DNA of 64,000 nt, from NCBI RefSeq assembly GCF_011306175.1, contig NZ_CP049913.1, forward strand, positions 682,001 through 746,000, read 5' to 3'. Below the pieces are notes generated by a model. That model was not told where the DNA came from and searched no databases. It worked only from the letters and a program-made list of their open reading frames with translations. Numbering within the stretch: the stretch's first letter is position 1; every line of letters starts with the position of its first letter. A program made the translations under genes and the position numbers. The DNA comes from Vibrio sp. HDW18 (GTDB taxonomy: Bacteria > Pseudomonadota > Gammaproteobacteria > Enterobacterales > Vibrionaceae). Below are positions 30,156 through 39,950 of the stretch, one piece after another.

Positions 30156-30785
30156 TTAACCTTTGTAACCAGTCGCCACGATAAAAACTTCTCGTGAACG
30201 GGCTCGTGAGGAATCTGGTTTACGAATTTTCACCACTTTAAACAGATCGCGTACGGCCTTGACATAGTCATCAAACCCCTCGCCTTGGAACACTTTCACC
30301 ACAAAACTACCATCGGGAGCCAGAACTTGTCGACACATATCCAGTGCAAGCTCAACCAGATACATAGCGCGCGGTTGATCAACCGATAGATTGCCAGCCA
30401 TATTCGGCGCCATATCCGACATCACCACATCGACCATGTCTGGCTGAATGCGCTCAAGTAAGGCATTCAATACCGCTTCTTCCCGAAAATCCCCTTGCAG
30501 AAAAGAGACACCAGCAATCGACTGCATCGGTAGCAGGTCACAGGCGATCACCCGCCCACTCTCGCCAACCACTTTGGCAGAAAATTGCGACCAGCCACCC
30601 GGTGCGGCGCCTAGATCGACCACCGTCATGCCGGGTTTGAGCAGTTTATCTTTGTTTTGGATCTCTTCTATTTTGAAGATCGCACGTGAACGATAACCTT
30701 TTTTTCTCGCCTCGTTAGCGTACTTGTCATCAAAATGCTCTTTTAACCAGCGAGTTGAGCTGGCTGAGTGTTTCTGTTTACTCAT
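30156..30785 (-). CDS. rlmE: 23S rRNA 2'-O-ribose methyltransferase RlmE
   Basis: Methylates U2552 of 23S rRNA (FtsJ/RrmJ). 209 aa from ATG 30785 ([20 protein letters not shown]). A longer open frame reaches 30983, but the extra 66 residues are not family-like and overlap the start region of divergent yhbY. Seen: the SAM-binding [31 protein letters not shown] loop ([19 protein letters not shown]) and [16 protein letters not shown], with the K-D-K-E catalytic set. Divergent from yhbY with a 119-nt spacer, as in E. coli. Confidence 0.96.
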   Translation of the reverse strand: MSKQKHSASSTRWLKEHFDDKYANEARKKGYRSRAIFKIEEIQNKDKLLKPGMTVVDLGAAPGGWSQFSAKVVGESGRVIACDLLPMQSIAGVSFLQGDFREEAVLNALLERIQPDMVDVVMSDMAPNMAGNLSVDQPRAMYLVELALDMCRQVLAPDGSFVVKVFQGEGFDDYVKAVRDLFKVVKIRKPDSSRARSREVFIVATGYKG

Positions 30786-30904
30786 TATATTCCTAACTAA
30801 GTCACCACGATCTGAGAAAGTATGGTAGAAAATATAGTCTTCTCGAATAGATGGCGCTAAAATGACGGTTTTCAACCCTAATATTAAATAAATTTGGCCG
30901 CGTA

Positions 30905-31201
30905 ATGAACCTAAGCAACAAACAAAAACAGCATCTGAAAGGCTTGGCACACAACTTAAAACCGGTTGTGTTAATGGGCGCAAACGGATTAACAGAAGCT
31001 GTGCTGGCGGAAATCGAAATTGCGCTTGATCACCACGAACTGATTAAAATCAAAGTGGTTTCCGAAGATCGTGAAACTAAACTATTGATTGTTGATGCTA
31101 TTGTTCGCGAAACTGGTGCCGAAAAAGTACAAGTGATTGGTAAAGTATTGGTACTTTATCGCCAATCGCAACAACGCAAAATCGAATTGCCGCGCAAATA
31201 A
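30905..31201 (+). CDS. yhbY: Ribosome assembly RNA-binding protein YhbY
   Basis: 98-aa CRM-domain (CRS1-YhbY) protein associated with pre-50S particles. Seen: the N-terminal [20 protein letters not shown], the GxxG-type loop [17 protein letters not shown], the strand [17 protein letters not shown] and the C-terminal [15 protein letters not shown]. Divergent from rlmE, convergent with greA and sharing a symmetrical terminator with it. Confidence 0.93.
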   Translation: MNLSNKQKQHLKGLAHNLKPVVLMGANGLTEAVLAEIEIALDHHELIKIKVVSEDRETKLLIVDAIVRETGAEKVQVIGKVLVLYRQSQQRKIELPRK

Positions 31202-31220
31202 TCCGCCGCAGGATCCACAA

Positions 31221-31244
31221 AAAAGGTCGCAATCGCGACCTTTT
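31221..31244. terminator. Bidirectional terminator yhbY / greA
   Basis: A perfect 10-bp stem (aaaaggtcgc / gcgacctttt) with a 4-nt loop between convergent genes. Confidence 0.87.
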
Positions 31245-31262
31245 CCCTTATTGGGCATCGAA

Positions 31263-31736
31263 TTAACGATACTCAACGCGATCAATTTCCAACAGCTTAT
31301 CGCCACCTGGAGTCGCAATCGCCACTTCATCGCCTTCAAACTTGCCAATCAAACCACGAGCGATCGGTGAGTTAACCGAAATACGGCCTGATTTGATATC
31401 GGCTTCATCATCACCAACGATTTGGTAAGTTTTCTCTTCTTCACTATCGACATCAACCACAGTAACCGTGGCACCAAAAATCACTTTGCCACTGTTGTCC
31501 ATTTTGGTCACATCGATCACTTGCGCTACCGACAGCTTATATTCGATATCGCGGATTTGCGCTTCACAGATCCCCTGCTCTTCGCGAGCGGCATGGTATT
31601 CCGCATTCTCTTTCAGATCACCCAGCTCACGCGCTTCTGCAATCGCTTGTGTAATTTTCGGTCTGAGCTTTAATAGCCGATCAAGCTCTTCGCGTAGCAG
31701 CTGTTCGCCACGCAATGTCATTGGAACTTTTTCCAT
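31263..31736 (-). CDS. greA: Transcription elongation factor GreA
   Basis: Rescues backtracked RNA polymerase by stimulating transcript cleavage. 157 aa from the second of two adjacent ATGs (31736): the agaggt Shine-Dalgarno is 5 nt from it but only 2 nt from the first ATG. Seen: [20 protein letters not shown], the coiled-coil tip [16 protein letters not shown] with the acidic D/E pair, and the FKBP-like C-terminal domain with [20 protein letters not shown]. 158 aa if the first ATG is used. Confidence 0.95.
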   Translation of the reverse strand: MEKVPMTLRGEQLLREELDRLLKLRPKITQAIAEARELGDLKENAEYHAAREEQGICEAQIRDIEYKLSVAQVIDVTKMDNSGKVIFGATVTVVDVDSEEEKTYQIVGDDEADIKSGRISVNSPIARGLIGKFEGDEVAIATPGGDKLLEIDRVEYR

Positions 31737-31739
31737 CAT

Positions 31740-32298
31740 CTACCTCTGCGCCAAAGTGTTGCTTTGGACAATAAAAAACATCCCCAACATCCTAAAGCGA
31801 GTCAGGTCAGGGTTGAACCATTTGGATTACCCGAAAGTGTAAACAAAGTTAAGAGCGAAATCATCCAAATTCAAGATTTGCGAGGCGAATTTACGCCAAT
31901 GGTGATTTCACCATTTTATCTGTGATCGTCAACACAGTTGAATTGTCGTCAATTTACTCAAATCTGATAAAAAAAAATAAAAAACATCGCTAAAACAATA
32001 TTTTTTTCGATCAACAAAAATTAATAAAAACTTAATAAAAACATCATCTTGATAAATTTTTACCCTCAATAAAACAGCGTTCATAAGCCTGATTTATATC
32101 ATTTTACTAACCGATAGCGGAACTTTGGGAGTAAAAAAACAACCACGAAATCGGCAACAGCATCAATTTCGCTAGACTGTGTGGTTGTGTACCCCCATAC
32201 CGCAGATTGGTCCGGCTTGATGGTGAGTCAATTTCGTGTGACGTGGCTTACGTCGTATAAAAATCAAATTTATGGACAATAAATTAGGACTTAATAAT
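31740..32298 (+). promoter_or_regulatory. ompU regulatory region with ToxR-type AT-rich repeats
   Basis: A 559-nt spacer between greA and ompU. The core is very AT-rich (about 31966-32080). It contains a TNAAA-N5-TNAAA match (taaaa-aaaaa-taaaa within 31967-31984), the ToxR box form known from V. cholerae, and a perfect 11-bp tandem repeat ttaataaaaac at 32021-32031 and 32032-32042. A tatatc box at about 32095 could be the -10, giving a leader of roughly 190 nt. In that leader acaaccac (about 32139) can pair with gtggttgt (about 32181). ToxR control of ompU is established in V. cholerae; these exact sites are inferred. Confidence 0.6.
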
Positions 32299-33288
32299 AT
32301 GAACAAGACTCTTATTGCTCTTGCTGTTTCAGCTGCTGCAGTGGCGACCGGTGTAAACGCTAGCGAACTCTACAATCAAGATGGCACCTCTCTGAATATG
32401 GGCGGCCGTGCTGAAGCGCGTCTGTCTGTAAAAGATGGTAAAGCGAATGACAAAACTCGCGTACGTCTAAACTTCCTCGGTAAAGTGGCGATCAACGATA
32501 GCCTGTACGGTGTCGGTTTCTATGAAGGCGAATTCACTACCGCAGACGACGGCGAAGATAAGAAAGGCGACCTAGACAACCGTTATACCTATGCCGGTAT
32601 CGGCGGCACCTTCGGTGAAGTGACTTACGGTAAAAACGATGGCGCGCTGGGCGTGATCACTGACTTTACCGATATCATGGCTTACCACGGTAACTCAGCA
32701 GCCTACAAAATTGCCGTAGCTGACCGTGTTGACAATATGCTGGCGTATAAAGGTCAATTTGCCGACCTAAGCGTCAAAGCGAGCTATCGTTTTGCAGACC
32801 GTTCAGCAGATAAAACTGGTGGTACTTGGAATACTGATTACACTGACAATGGCGAAGATGGCTACTCTCTATCCGCAATCTACGCATTGGGTGACACTGG
32901 CTTCAATATCGGTGCGGGTTATGCCGACCAAGACAAAGCTAACCAATATATGCTGGCGGCTTCTTACGCGATCGCTGATTTCTACTTCGCGGGTGCTTTT
33001 GTTGATGGCGAAAAAGACTCAACAACAGACCTGACTGGTTATGAACTAGCTGCAAAATACAAGCTAGGCCAAGCTGTATTCTCAACTACATACAACTACC
33101 TAGAGTCTAAAACCTCAGGTACTAAAGCCGATGAAGCTGATAATTTTGCAATCGATGCAACTTACTTCTTCAAGCCTAACTTCCGCACTTACATCTCATA
33201 CAACTTCAACTTGTTAGATGCAGATGCAACCATTACCAAAGCACAAGCAGAAGACGAACTGGCCATCGGCCTACGTTACGACTTCTAA
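32299..33288 (+). CDS. ompU: Outer-membrane porin OmpU
   Basis: General diffusion porin, 329 aa from ATG 32299 (MNKTLIALAVSAAAVATGVNA, signal peptide); a longer frame from 32272 adds nine residues ahead of the signal peptide and is unlikely. Beta-barrel signature: GGRAEARLSVKDG, RVRLNFLGKVAINDSLYGVG, YTYAGIGGTFGEVTYGKNDG, ITDFTDIMAYHGN and the C-terminal ELAIGLRYDF ending in Phe. The mature N-terminus is short and the loops differ from the toxigenic V. cholerae OmpU as I remember it, suggesting another allele or sister species. In V. cholerae it is ToxR-activated and affects bile and peptide resistance. Followed by a strong terminator. Confidence 0.93.
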   Translation: MNKTLIALAVSAAAVATGVNASELYNQDGTSLNMGGRAEARLSVKDGKANDKTRVRLNFLGKVAINDSLYGVGFYEGEFTTADDGEDKKGDLDNRYTYAGIGGTFGEVTYGKNDGALGVITDFTDIMAYHGNSAAYKIAVADRVDNMLAYKGQFADLSVKASYRFADRSADKTGGTWNTDYTDNGEDGYSLSAIYALGDTGFNIGAGYADQDKANQYMLAASYAIADFYFAGAFVDGEKDSTTDLTGYELAAKYKLGQAVFSTTYNYLESKTSGTKADEADNFAIDATYFFKPNFRTYISYNFNLLDADATITKAQAEDELAIGLRYDF

Positions 33289-33312
33289 TTGCTGACTTAA
33301 GGTCACATGCTT

Positions 33313-33341
33313 AACGCCTGCTCACTAGCAGGCGTTTTTTT
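33313..33341 (+). terminator. Intrinsic terminator after ompU
   Basis: An aacgcctgct / agcaggcgtt stem, 4-5-nt loop, then seven T. Confidence 0.92.
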
Positions 33342-33385
33342 ATCTGGCTATACTGCAAATTCGATTATCTGTGGAAGTTTGAGTT

Positions 33386-34831
33386 ATGGGTTGGCGCGTT
33401 ATCTTAATTAGACTACTGCTGCTCAGTTTGCTGCTTGGCGCCGCGCCGCTGCGCGCGCAAAACCCATTGAGTGGTGCAATCCATAAGCTTCCGGCTGGCA
33501 CACGTTACGCATTACTGATTGAGCCGATTCGCGCTACGCAACCCACGCTTGCGCTCAATGCCGACGGATATTATCCGCCCGCCAGCACCCTTAAAATATT
33601 AACCGCACTGGCGGCCAAGCTGGAATTGGGCGATGAGTTTCGCTTTAGTACCAAACTGCTGCGCGCGAAACAAGATTGGGCGATCCGTTTTTCCGGAGAT
33701 CCAACCCTGACCAGTGCCGATATTAACGCACTACTCCAGCAGCTTAAAGTGCACAGCGGCGGGCAGATCGACGGTGATTTATGGCTGGATGATAGCGCAT
33801 TTAGCGGCTATCAACGTGCAGTTGGCTGGCCGTGGGACATTCTCGGCGTCTGCTATAGTGCGCCGGTCAGTGCGATCAATTTAGACAGTAACTGCATTCA
33901 AGCCTCAATTTATACTGAGCCACAAGGCAAAACCCGAGTCTATGTCCCGGAGCACCATCCTGTGCATGTGCAGTCACAAACGATCAGTGTCAGCCAAGCG
34001 CAGCAAGAGAGCCTACACTGCGATTTAGAGCTCACCACCAGCCCTGAAAACCACTATCAATTAGCCGGCTGTTTAGTACAGCGAGATAAACCATTAGCCT
34101 TGAAATTAGCGGTGCAAGATACGGGTCTGTATACCCAGCGCATCGTGTATCGCCTACTGGGGCAGTTAAATATCAAGCTTAAAGGCCAAGTTAAGATTGG
34201 CGCTCCGCCATTGGCACCATTTGAACGCGTGGCGCAACATCAATCCGCGCCACTGGCTGAATTGTTGCCCATTATGCTGCAAAAATCCGACAACTTGATT
34301 GCCGATAGCTTAACCAAAACCTTAGGCCAGCATTTTTATCTGCAACCAGGCAGTTTTGCCAACGGCACGCAAGCGATTAAACAGATCTTGTATTCCAGAG
34401 CTGGGATTGATTTACAAGATAGCCCGTTGGCGGATGGCTCAGGTCTGTCGCGCAATAACCGGATCCGGCCACAAGTGATGCTAGAGACTCTGCGCTATCT
34501 TTATCAGCATGATGCTGAGCTTGGCTTAATTGCTATGCTGCCTAACGCTGGGCAATCTGGCACCTTGCAATATCGGCGCAGTATGCGCAGCCCACTCGTC
34601 AGCGGTCAAATTAAAGCCAAAAGTGGTTCGCTGTATGGCACCTATAACATGGCTGGCTTTATCGTCGATCAACAGCTGCGCCCAACCGCTCTGTTTGTTC
34701 AATTTGTCACGGATTATTTTCCGCCCTCAGCCAAACCCAGCGTGGCAGTGGAAGCGCCGATTGTGCAATTTGAAAGTGAGCTTTACCAACAACTGATTGA
34801 GTGGGATCGCTCACAGGCCAATGCGTCATAA
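33386..34831 (+). CDS. dacB: D-alanyl-D-alanine carboxypeptidase/endopeptidase (PBP4)
   Basis: Class C low-molecular-mass penicillin-binding protein that trims and cuts peptidoglycan cross-links in the periplasm. 481 aa. The N-terminal signal peptide is MGWRVILIRLLLLSLLLGAA with cleavage near LRA-Q. All three active-site motifs are present: S67-T-L-K, S301-D-N and K412-S-G, with the large inserted domain between the first two typical of PBP4. Lone gene between ompU and tyrS, with its own terminator. Confidence 0.95.
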   Translation: MGWRVILIRLLLLSLLLGAAPLRAQNPLSGAIHKLPAGTRYALLIEPIRATQPTLALNADGYYPPASTLKILTALAAKLELGDEFRFSTKLLRAKQDWAIRFSGDPTLTSADINALLQQLKVHSGGQIDGDLWLDDSAFSGYQRAVGWPWDILGVCYSAPVSAINLDSNCIQASIYTEPQGKTRVYVPEHHPVHVQSQTISVSQAQQESLHCDLELTTSPENHYQLAGCLVQRDKPLALKLAVQDTGLYTQRIVYRLLGQLNIKLKGQVKIGAPPLAPFERVAQHQSAPLAELLPIMLQKSDNLIADSLTKTLGQHFYLQPGSFANGTQAIKQILYSRAGIDLQDSPLADGSGLSRNNRIRPQVMLETLRYLYQHDAELGLIAMLPNAGQSGTLQYRRSMRSPLVSGQIKAKSGSLYGTYNMAGFIVDQQLRPTALFVQFVTDYFPPSAKPSVAVEAPIVQFESELYQQLIEWDRSQANAS

Positions 34832-34941
34832 AGCTGAGCTGACTCACCGTGACCACTACAGTGCTCAAGGCGCGCTAGCTTAGTCAGTAAACTTAATCAA
34901 TGGGCTTAATCAATGGACTTAGCCACTCAAACGGCGGCGAT

Positions 34942-34968
34942 AAAAAAAGCGCCGATTGGCGCTTTTTT
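34942..34968. terminator. Bidirectional terminator dacB / tyrS
   Basis: The aaaaaaagcgcc / ggcgctttttt stem with a 4-nt loop between convergent genes. Confidence 0.88.
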
Positions 34969-35004
34969 CGATGTAAGCAAGTAGCTGACTACAACTCAAT
35001 GATC

Positions 35005-35034
35005 ATATTACTGAATAGTTATATTACTGAATGG
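35005..35034. repeat. 16-bp-period duplication at the tyrS stop
   Basis: atattactgaatag (35005-35018) is repeated as atattactgaatgg (35021-35034), which contains the tyrS stop codon. It looks like a duplication of the last bases of tyrS. Confidence 0.75.
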
Positions 35035-36211
35035 TCACACGGGCAAACTTGCGCTTACCCACTTGGTAAACCGCAGTGCCACAAACAGGGACTAATTTGG
35101 CATCTTCGAGCTTCTCACCGTCTTGCTTCACGGCCCCTTGCTTGATCATACGCAGCGCATCCGAGGTAGAAGCCACTAGCCCCGCCTCTTTCAACAGATT
35201 AGAGATCGCAATCCCAGCCGCAAAACTAAACTCTGGCATCTCCTCTGGCATCGCGCCTTTTTGGAAACGATTGATGAATTCTTGCTCTGCCGCTTCAGCA
35301 TCCGCTTCGCTATGGAAACGGGCAATGATCTCTTTCGCGAGTAGGATCTTAATATCACGCGGGTTGGTGCCTTGCGTCACATCCGCTTTGAACTGAGCAA
35401 TTTGCTCTAACGGACGGAAAGAGAGTAGTTCGTAGTAGCTCCACATCAGATCATCAGAGATCGACATGATTTTGCCAAACATTTCGCTCGGCGCTTCGCT
35501 CACCCCAATATAGTTGTGCGCGGACTTCGACATTTTTTTCTCGCCATCCAGCCCAACCAGCAGCGGCATCATCAATACCACTTGTGGTTTTTGACCATGG
35601 GATTTTTGCAGCTCGCGTCCCATCAGCAGGTTGAACTTCTGATCGGTACCGCCAAGCTCGACATCAGTTTCCATCGCCACTGAGTCATAACCTTGTAGCA
35701 GAGGATACATAAACTCATGAATAGCAATCGGCTGGCCATTATGGTAGCGCTTTTTAAAATCATCGCGTTCTAGCATACGTGCTACCGTTTGATTCGAAGC
35801 GAGTCGGATCATCCCTTCTGCGCCGAGCTGCGATAACCATTCTGAATTGAATTGAATTTTGGTTTTCGCTGGATCAAGGATCTTAAACACTTGCTGCTTA
35901 TAGGTTTCCGCATTGCGCAATACATCTTCGCGGGTCAGCGGTGGACGAGTGGTATTTTTACCAGTCGGATCACCGACCATGCCGGTAAAATCACCAATCA
36001 GAAATGTCACATCATGGCCTAAATCCTGGAAAGTACGCAGCTTATTGAGGATAACCGTATGACCTAAGTGAATATCCGGAGCCGTTGGATCCGCGCCCAA
36101 TTTAATGCGTAGTGGACGATTTTCTTTGAGCTTAGCCATCAGCTCTTCTTCTGGGATCAGCTCTTCAACACCACGTTTAATCTCAGCCAAAGCCGCTTCA
36201 ATACTCGCCAT
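35024..36211 (-). CDS. tyrS: Tyrosyl-tRNA synthetase
   Basis: Class I aminoacyl-tRNA synthetase charging tRNA-Tyr. 395 aa, the length of the shorter TyrZ-like group; V. cholerae carries a second tyrS elsewhere (from memory). Seen: the HIGH variant [25 protein letters not shown], the tyrosine-binding [20 protein letters not shown] region (in parts), KMSKS in [11 protein letters not shown] and a C-terminal S4 domain ([19 protein letters not shown]). Divergent from the M23 endopeptidase gene. Confidence 0.95.
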   Translation of the reverse strand: MASIEAALAEIKRGVEELIPEEELMAKLKENRPLRIKLGADPTAPDIHLGHTVILNKLRTFQDLGHDVTFLIGDFTGMVGDPTGKNTTRPPLTREDVLRNAETYKQQVFKILDPAKTKIQFNSEWLSQLGAEGMIRLASNQTVARMLERDDFKKRYHNGQPIAIHEFMYPLLQGYDSVAMETDVELGGTDQKFNLLMGRELQKSHGQKPQVVLMMPLLVGLDGEKKMSKSAHNYIGVSEAPSEMFGKIMSISDDLMWSYYELLSFRPLEQIAQFKADVTQGTNPRDIKILLAKEIIARFHSEADAEAAEQEFINRFQKGAMPEEMPEFSFAAGIAISNLLKEAGLVASTSDALRMIKQGAVKQDGEKLEDAKLVPVCGTAVYQVGKRKFARVTIQ

Positions 36212-36341
36212 TCTTGTTCACTCCCACAGATTTGGCAAAAATATGCTAGTGGGACATCTTACTTGAATAGCGATGCTTTTTGAAACCAGTTAGACTAGCG
36301 GGCAGCGATTTTGTTAATAATTAAATGAATTTGAACTGAAT

Positions 36342-37639
36342 ATGCTTTCTCTTTTCAATCGTCTGCCTTGGCTACACCGCGTGTTAATCACCGCATTTAG
36401 CGCCATCATCGTATTCGCGGTGTTTTTTCTACCCAATTCGGATGGCTTACGTCAATCGAACAGTCAATTAGAAGTTGGGCGTCATTACCCGATAGAACTC
36501 GATAACCAACTGTTTGCTAACCTAGAGCAAGAGACGCCGATCTCAACCACGATGCTGCGCTGGGAAACGCACCAAGTCCGCAATGGCGAGAGCGCCGCTG
36601 TGCTGTTTCAACGTGCCGGACTCTCGTCACGTTTGCTGCATGAGCTAACCTCAAGCAACAGTGATATTAATAGTCAATTATCTAGACTCATGCCGAAGGA
36701 TGAATTGAAATTCGGTTTTGATGAAAATGATCAGTTGGTGCAGCTCAAACGTACCATTAGCCCTTACGAAAGCTTTGTGGTGACGCGTTCAGACTCAGGT
36801 TTCAGCTCCGAATTTGATAAGAAAGAGGTGTTTTTCCAACTCAACTATGCCGAAGCAGAGATCACCTCTAATTTCTGGAATGCGGGCGTAGCGGCAGGAT
36901 TAAGCGCCAACCAAATTATGGAATTGGCCAATCTGTTTGGCTGGGATATCGATTTCGCACTCGATATTCGCGCCGGCGATCAGTTCAAATTGCTCTATCA
37001 AGAAAAAATTGTCGAGGGCAGCGTGATTGGACGCGGCAATATTATTGCTGCCACCTTTACCAACCAAGGCACAACCTTTACCACCATTTTGGATGACAAC
37101 ACGGGTAACTATTACGACCAAGATGGTCGTGCGATGAAAAAAGCCTTTTTGCGCTCACCGGTCGATTTTCGCCGTGTCTCATCGAATTTTAATCCGCGGC
37201 GTTTGCATCCGGTCACTGGCCAAGTAGCTGCGCACCGTGGAACCGACTATGTGGCTCCGGTTGGCACCCCAATTTGGGCCGCGGGGATGGCGTGGTGGAA
37301 AAGTCGAGCTACAACCAATTTAACGGTAACTATGTTTATATTCGGCATAACAGCACTTACCTGACCAAATACCTGCACTTACAACGACGTATGGTTAAAA
37401 CCGGTCAACGAGTCAAACAAAATCAAACGATTGGGACTTTAGGCGGCACTGGTCGCGTCACTGGGCCGCACTTACATTATGAATTTTTGGTCAATGGCGT
37501 ACACAAAAACCCAAGAACGGTCGAGTTACCGCAGGCTCAATCATTGAAAGGCAAAGCCAAAGAGACCTTTATTGCCAATGCCAAGCAGCGCATGGCCAAA
37601 CTCGAACGCTACAGCCAGTTGCTGTATGCCAAGCAGTAA
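36342..37639 (+). pseudogene. shyC: M23 peptidoglycan endopeptidase, frameshifted (ShyC type)
   Basis: MepM-like D,D-endopeptidase that opens peptidoglycan cross-links for cell growth. Position and sequence fit V. cholerae VC0630 (ShyC). N-terminal TM anchor (LHRVLITAFSAIIVFAVFFL), OapA/LysM-like region, then M23. The frame breaks at the GGGG run 37283-37286: before it is VAPVGTPIWAAG, after one extra G is DGVVEKSSYNQFNGNYVYIR. Restored length is 432 aa. The break separates the zinc ligands H298 and D302 from H377-L-H379, so as written the enzyme is dead: a 340-aa product with a foreign tail. All else is intact. Sequencing error or a recent mutation are the two options. Confidence 0.9.
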
Positions 37640-37655
37640 CATTGAAACTATCGAT

Positions 37656-37690
37656 AAAAAGAGGGCCAGTCGAAACACACAACTGGCCCT
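37656..37690 (-). terminator. Intrinsic terminator after erpA
   Basis: A 9-bp stem (agggccagt / actggccct) with an 11-nt loop, then a T5 tract on the minus strand. It may also cover shyC. Confidence 0.75.
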
Positions 37691-37730
37691 ATTCGTTGTT
37701 AAGCATATTGCGGCTCGATAGCGCGCACAA

Positions 37731-38072
37731 TTAAACGCTAAATGATGCACCACAGCCACAGGTAGTGGTGGCATTTGGGTTATTGACGAAAAATCTCGAC
37801 CCTTCCAGCCCTTCAGTATAGTCAACCACCCCACCAATCAAATACTGCAAACTCATCGGATCAACCACCAAAATCACACCACTGTTATCAATCGTGGTAT
37901 CGCCTTCATTAACCGTTTCATCAAAAGTAAAACCGTACTGAAAACCGCTACAGCCGCCACCAGTAATGTAAACACGCAGCATTAGCGATGGATTTTCTTC
38001 TTCAGCAATCAATGCTTTGACCCGGCTTGCTGCCGCGTCAGAAAAGGATAATGGAATAGTAACTTCGCTCAC
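37731..38072 (-). CDS. erpA: Iron-sulfur cluster insertion protein ErpA
   Basis: A-type Fe-S carrier that delivers clusters to targets including isoprenoid synthesis enzymes. 113 aa. Seen: the three conserved cysteines in [11 protein letters not shown] and [11 protein letters not shown], plus [15 protein letters not shown] and [12 protein letters not shown]. Lone gene, divergent from hemL with a 278-nt spacer where an IscR site would be expected; I did not identify one. Confidence 0.96.
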   Translation of the reverse strand: MSEVTIPLSFSDAAASRVKALIAEEENPSLMLRVYITGGGCSGFQYGFTFDETVNEGDTTIDNSGVILVVDPMSLQYLIGGVVDYTEGLEGSRFFVNNPNATTTCGCGASFSV

Positions 38073-38350
38073 GATGACCTCTCATTCGTGCAACGTGCCA
38101 CGCTAACCTGTCAAGGGTGCGCTACACATCTCATAGTAATAATGGCGCGATTATCTAATACCTGAGTTAAGCGTTCAAGTATTAGCCTTAATCGAAATGG
38201 ATTTGCTAACTGAAATCGCTGCATGACAAGCAGACTTGCGATGATTGATCGACAACTTCGGTAAAAATGTAGCGAAAATATTTCACCCTATGGAGCATAG
38301 GCGTACAATGCCCCCCAAATTGGTCCGATTGATCATAAGAGGAAAATAAC

Positions 38351-39643
38351 ATGACCAAATCCGCCGAGTTATATCAAAAGGCACAAACCACCATTCCTGG
38401 CGGGGTCAACTCCCCTGTGCGTGCCTTTAACGGAGTTGGTGGTTCGCCAATTTTCATTGAACGAGCTGACGGCGCGCTGATTTTTGATGCCGATGGCAAA
38501 GCCTACATTGATTATGTCGGTTCATGGGGACCGATGATCCTTGGCCATAACCATGCTGCGATCCGTGATGCGGTGATGCAAGCGGCGCAGCGTGGTTTAA
38601 GTTTTGGCGCACCAACCGCCATGGAAATCACTATGGCCGAATTAGTTTCTGAGTTAGTGCCATCGATGGAACAACTGCGCATGGTTAACTCCGGTACGGA
38701 AGCGACCATGAGTGCGATTCGCCTCGCACGGGGTTACACTGGCCGCGATAAAATCATCAAGTTTGAAGGTTGTTACCACGGCCATGCCGATAGCTTATTA
38801 GTCAAAGCCGGATCGGGTGCGCTGACCTTGGGTCAACCAAGCTCTCCTGGTGTTCCAGAAGATTTTGCTAAGCATACTTTAACCGCTCGTTTTAACGATT
38901 TAGACTCTGTGCGCCAGCTTTTCGCCGCCAATCCCGGTGAAATCGCCTGTATTATTGTTGAGCCTGTAGCGGGTAATATGAACTGTATCCCACCCGTGGA
39001 AGGCTTCCATCAAGGGCTGCGCGAGATTTGTGACCAACACGGCGCACTACTGATTTTTGATGAAGTAATGACGGGTTTTCGCGTGGCACTAGGCGGTGCG
39101 CAAGCTTATTACAACATTAAGCCCGACTTAACCACATTAGGTAAAGTGATTGGTGGTGGAATGCCCGTCGGTGCGTTTGGTGGTCGACGTGAAATCATGC
39201 AGTACATTGCGCCAACGGGCCCGGTTTACCAAGCCGGCACTCTATCGGGTAACCCGATTGCGATGGCCGCAGGTTATGCATGCCTTAATCTGCTGCGTGA
39301 AGAAGGCAATGAAAAACGCCTCGCTGAAATCACCAAACAACTGGCGGATGGTTTCAAATCACTGGCTGATCAACACGGTATTCCGCTGTTAGTCCATCAA
39401 GTAGGCGGCATGTTTGGCTTCTTCTTTACCGAGCAGAAGCAAGTAACCTGCTATGAAGACGTGGCCCGTTGTGATGTGGAACGTTTCAAACGCTTCTTCC
39501 ATTTGATGTTAGAGCATGGCGTTTACCTCGCCCCTTCCGCCTTTGAAGCCAGCTTTACCTCATTGGCACATGGCAGCAGAGAAATTGCCGCTACGCTAGA
39601 AGCGGCCGATCGCAGCTTTGCAATCCTAGCCGCGCAGGCTTAA
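38351..39643 (+). CDS. hemL: Glutamate-1-semialdehyde 2,1-aminomutase
   Basis: PLP enzyme making 5-aminolevulinate for haem in the C5 pathway. 430 aa. Seen: [75 protein letters not shown], the Schiff-base Lys in [18 protein letters not shown] and [16 protein letters not shown]. Shine-Dalgarno aagagga at good spacing. Lone gene with its own terminator. Confidence 0.97.
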   Translation: MTKSAELYQKAQTTIPGGVNSPVRAFNGVGGSPIFIERADGALIFDADGKAYIDYVGSWGPMILGHNHAAIRDAVMQAAQRGLSFGAPTAMEITMAELVSELVPSMEQLRMVNSGTEATMSAIRLARGYTGRDKIIKFEGCYHGHADSLLVKAGSGALTLGQPSSPGVPEDFAKHTLTARFNDLDSVRQLFAANPGEIACIIVEPVAGNMNCIPPVEGFHQGLREICDQHGALLIFDEVMTGFRVALGGAQAYYNIKPDLTTLGKVIGGGMPVGAFGGRREIMQYIAPTGPVYQAGTLSGNPIAMAAGYACLNLLREEGNEKRLAEITKQLADGFKSLADQHGIPLLVHQVGGMFGFFFTEQKQVTCYEDVARCDVERFKRFFHLMLEHGVYLAPSAFEASFTSLAHGSREIAATLEAADRSFAILAAQA

Positions 39644-39707
39644 GCCATACACCATCGATGGCTAAATCTATAGATAAATAACTGTAGATAACCCACTATA
39701 GATAACT

Positions 39708-39732
39708 AAGGCAGCCGATCGGCTGCCTTTTT
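39708..39732 (+). terminator. Intrinsic terminator after hemL
   Basis: A fully symmetrical aaggcagccgatcggctgcctt repeat followed by T residues; on the minus strand it may also stop the small gene at 39760-39876. Confidence 0.85.
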
Positions 39733-39759
39733 ATCGACTTGTGTACGGGTAAACCAGCT

Positions 39760-39876
39760 TTACTGCCAGTAATACAGGCTCACCAGCACCAAAGCACCAA
39801 TCACCAAAGCCAGCCACGCAATTGACTTACGTTTTGCCGACTTGTCACTACACTCATTTTTATCACAACACCCCAT
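39760..39876 (-). CDS. Small membrane peptide, 38 aa, unknown function
   Basis: A short gene on the minus strand: MGCCDKNECSDKSAKRKSIA followed by WLALVIGALVLVSLYYWQ and stop. It has a cysteine-rich, charged N-terminus (C3, C4, C9), a basic KRK stop-transfer-like stretch and one C-terminal hydrophobic helix of about 17 residues. A strong Shine-Dalgarno (gagaggtgg) ends 3 nt before the ATG, and the hemL terminator follows downstream. I do not recognise the family. N-terminus in the cytoplasm is inferred from the positive-inside rule. The Cys pattern could bind metal or be modified, but nothing shows this. Confidence 0.7.
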   Translation of the reverse strand: MGCCDKNECSDKSAKRKSIAWLALVIGALVLVSLYYWQ

Positions 39877-39950
39877 ATCCACCTCTCGATTGCTAAGCAG
39901 CGCAATTGGCCTCATTATAGCCTTAACACTCCTTTAAGCGGACAACTTCT

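Noticed and set aside
30786..30983. Extended N-terminus of rlmE
   Set aside because: The extra 66 residues do not resemble the family and would overlap the start of divergent yhbY; MSKQKHS at 30785 is the normal start.
34900..35145. 81-codon plus-strand frame between dacB and tyrS
   Set aside because: It crosses the terminator and the 3' end of tyrS on the opposite strand; no features of a gene.
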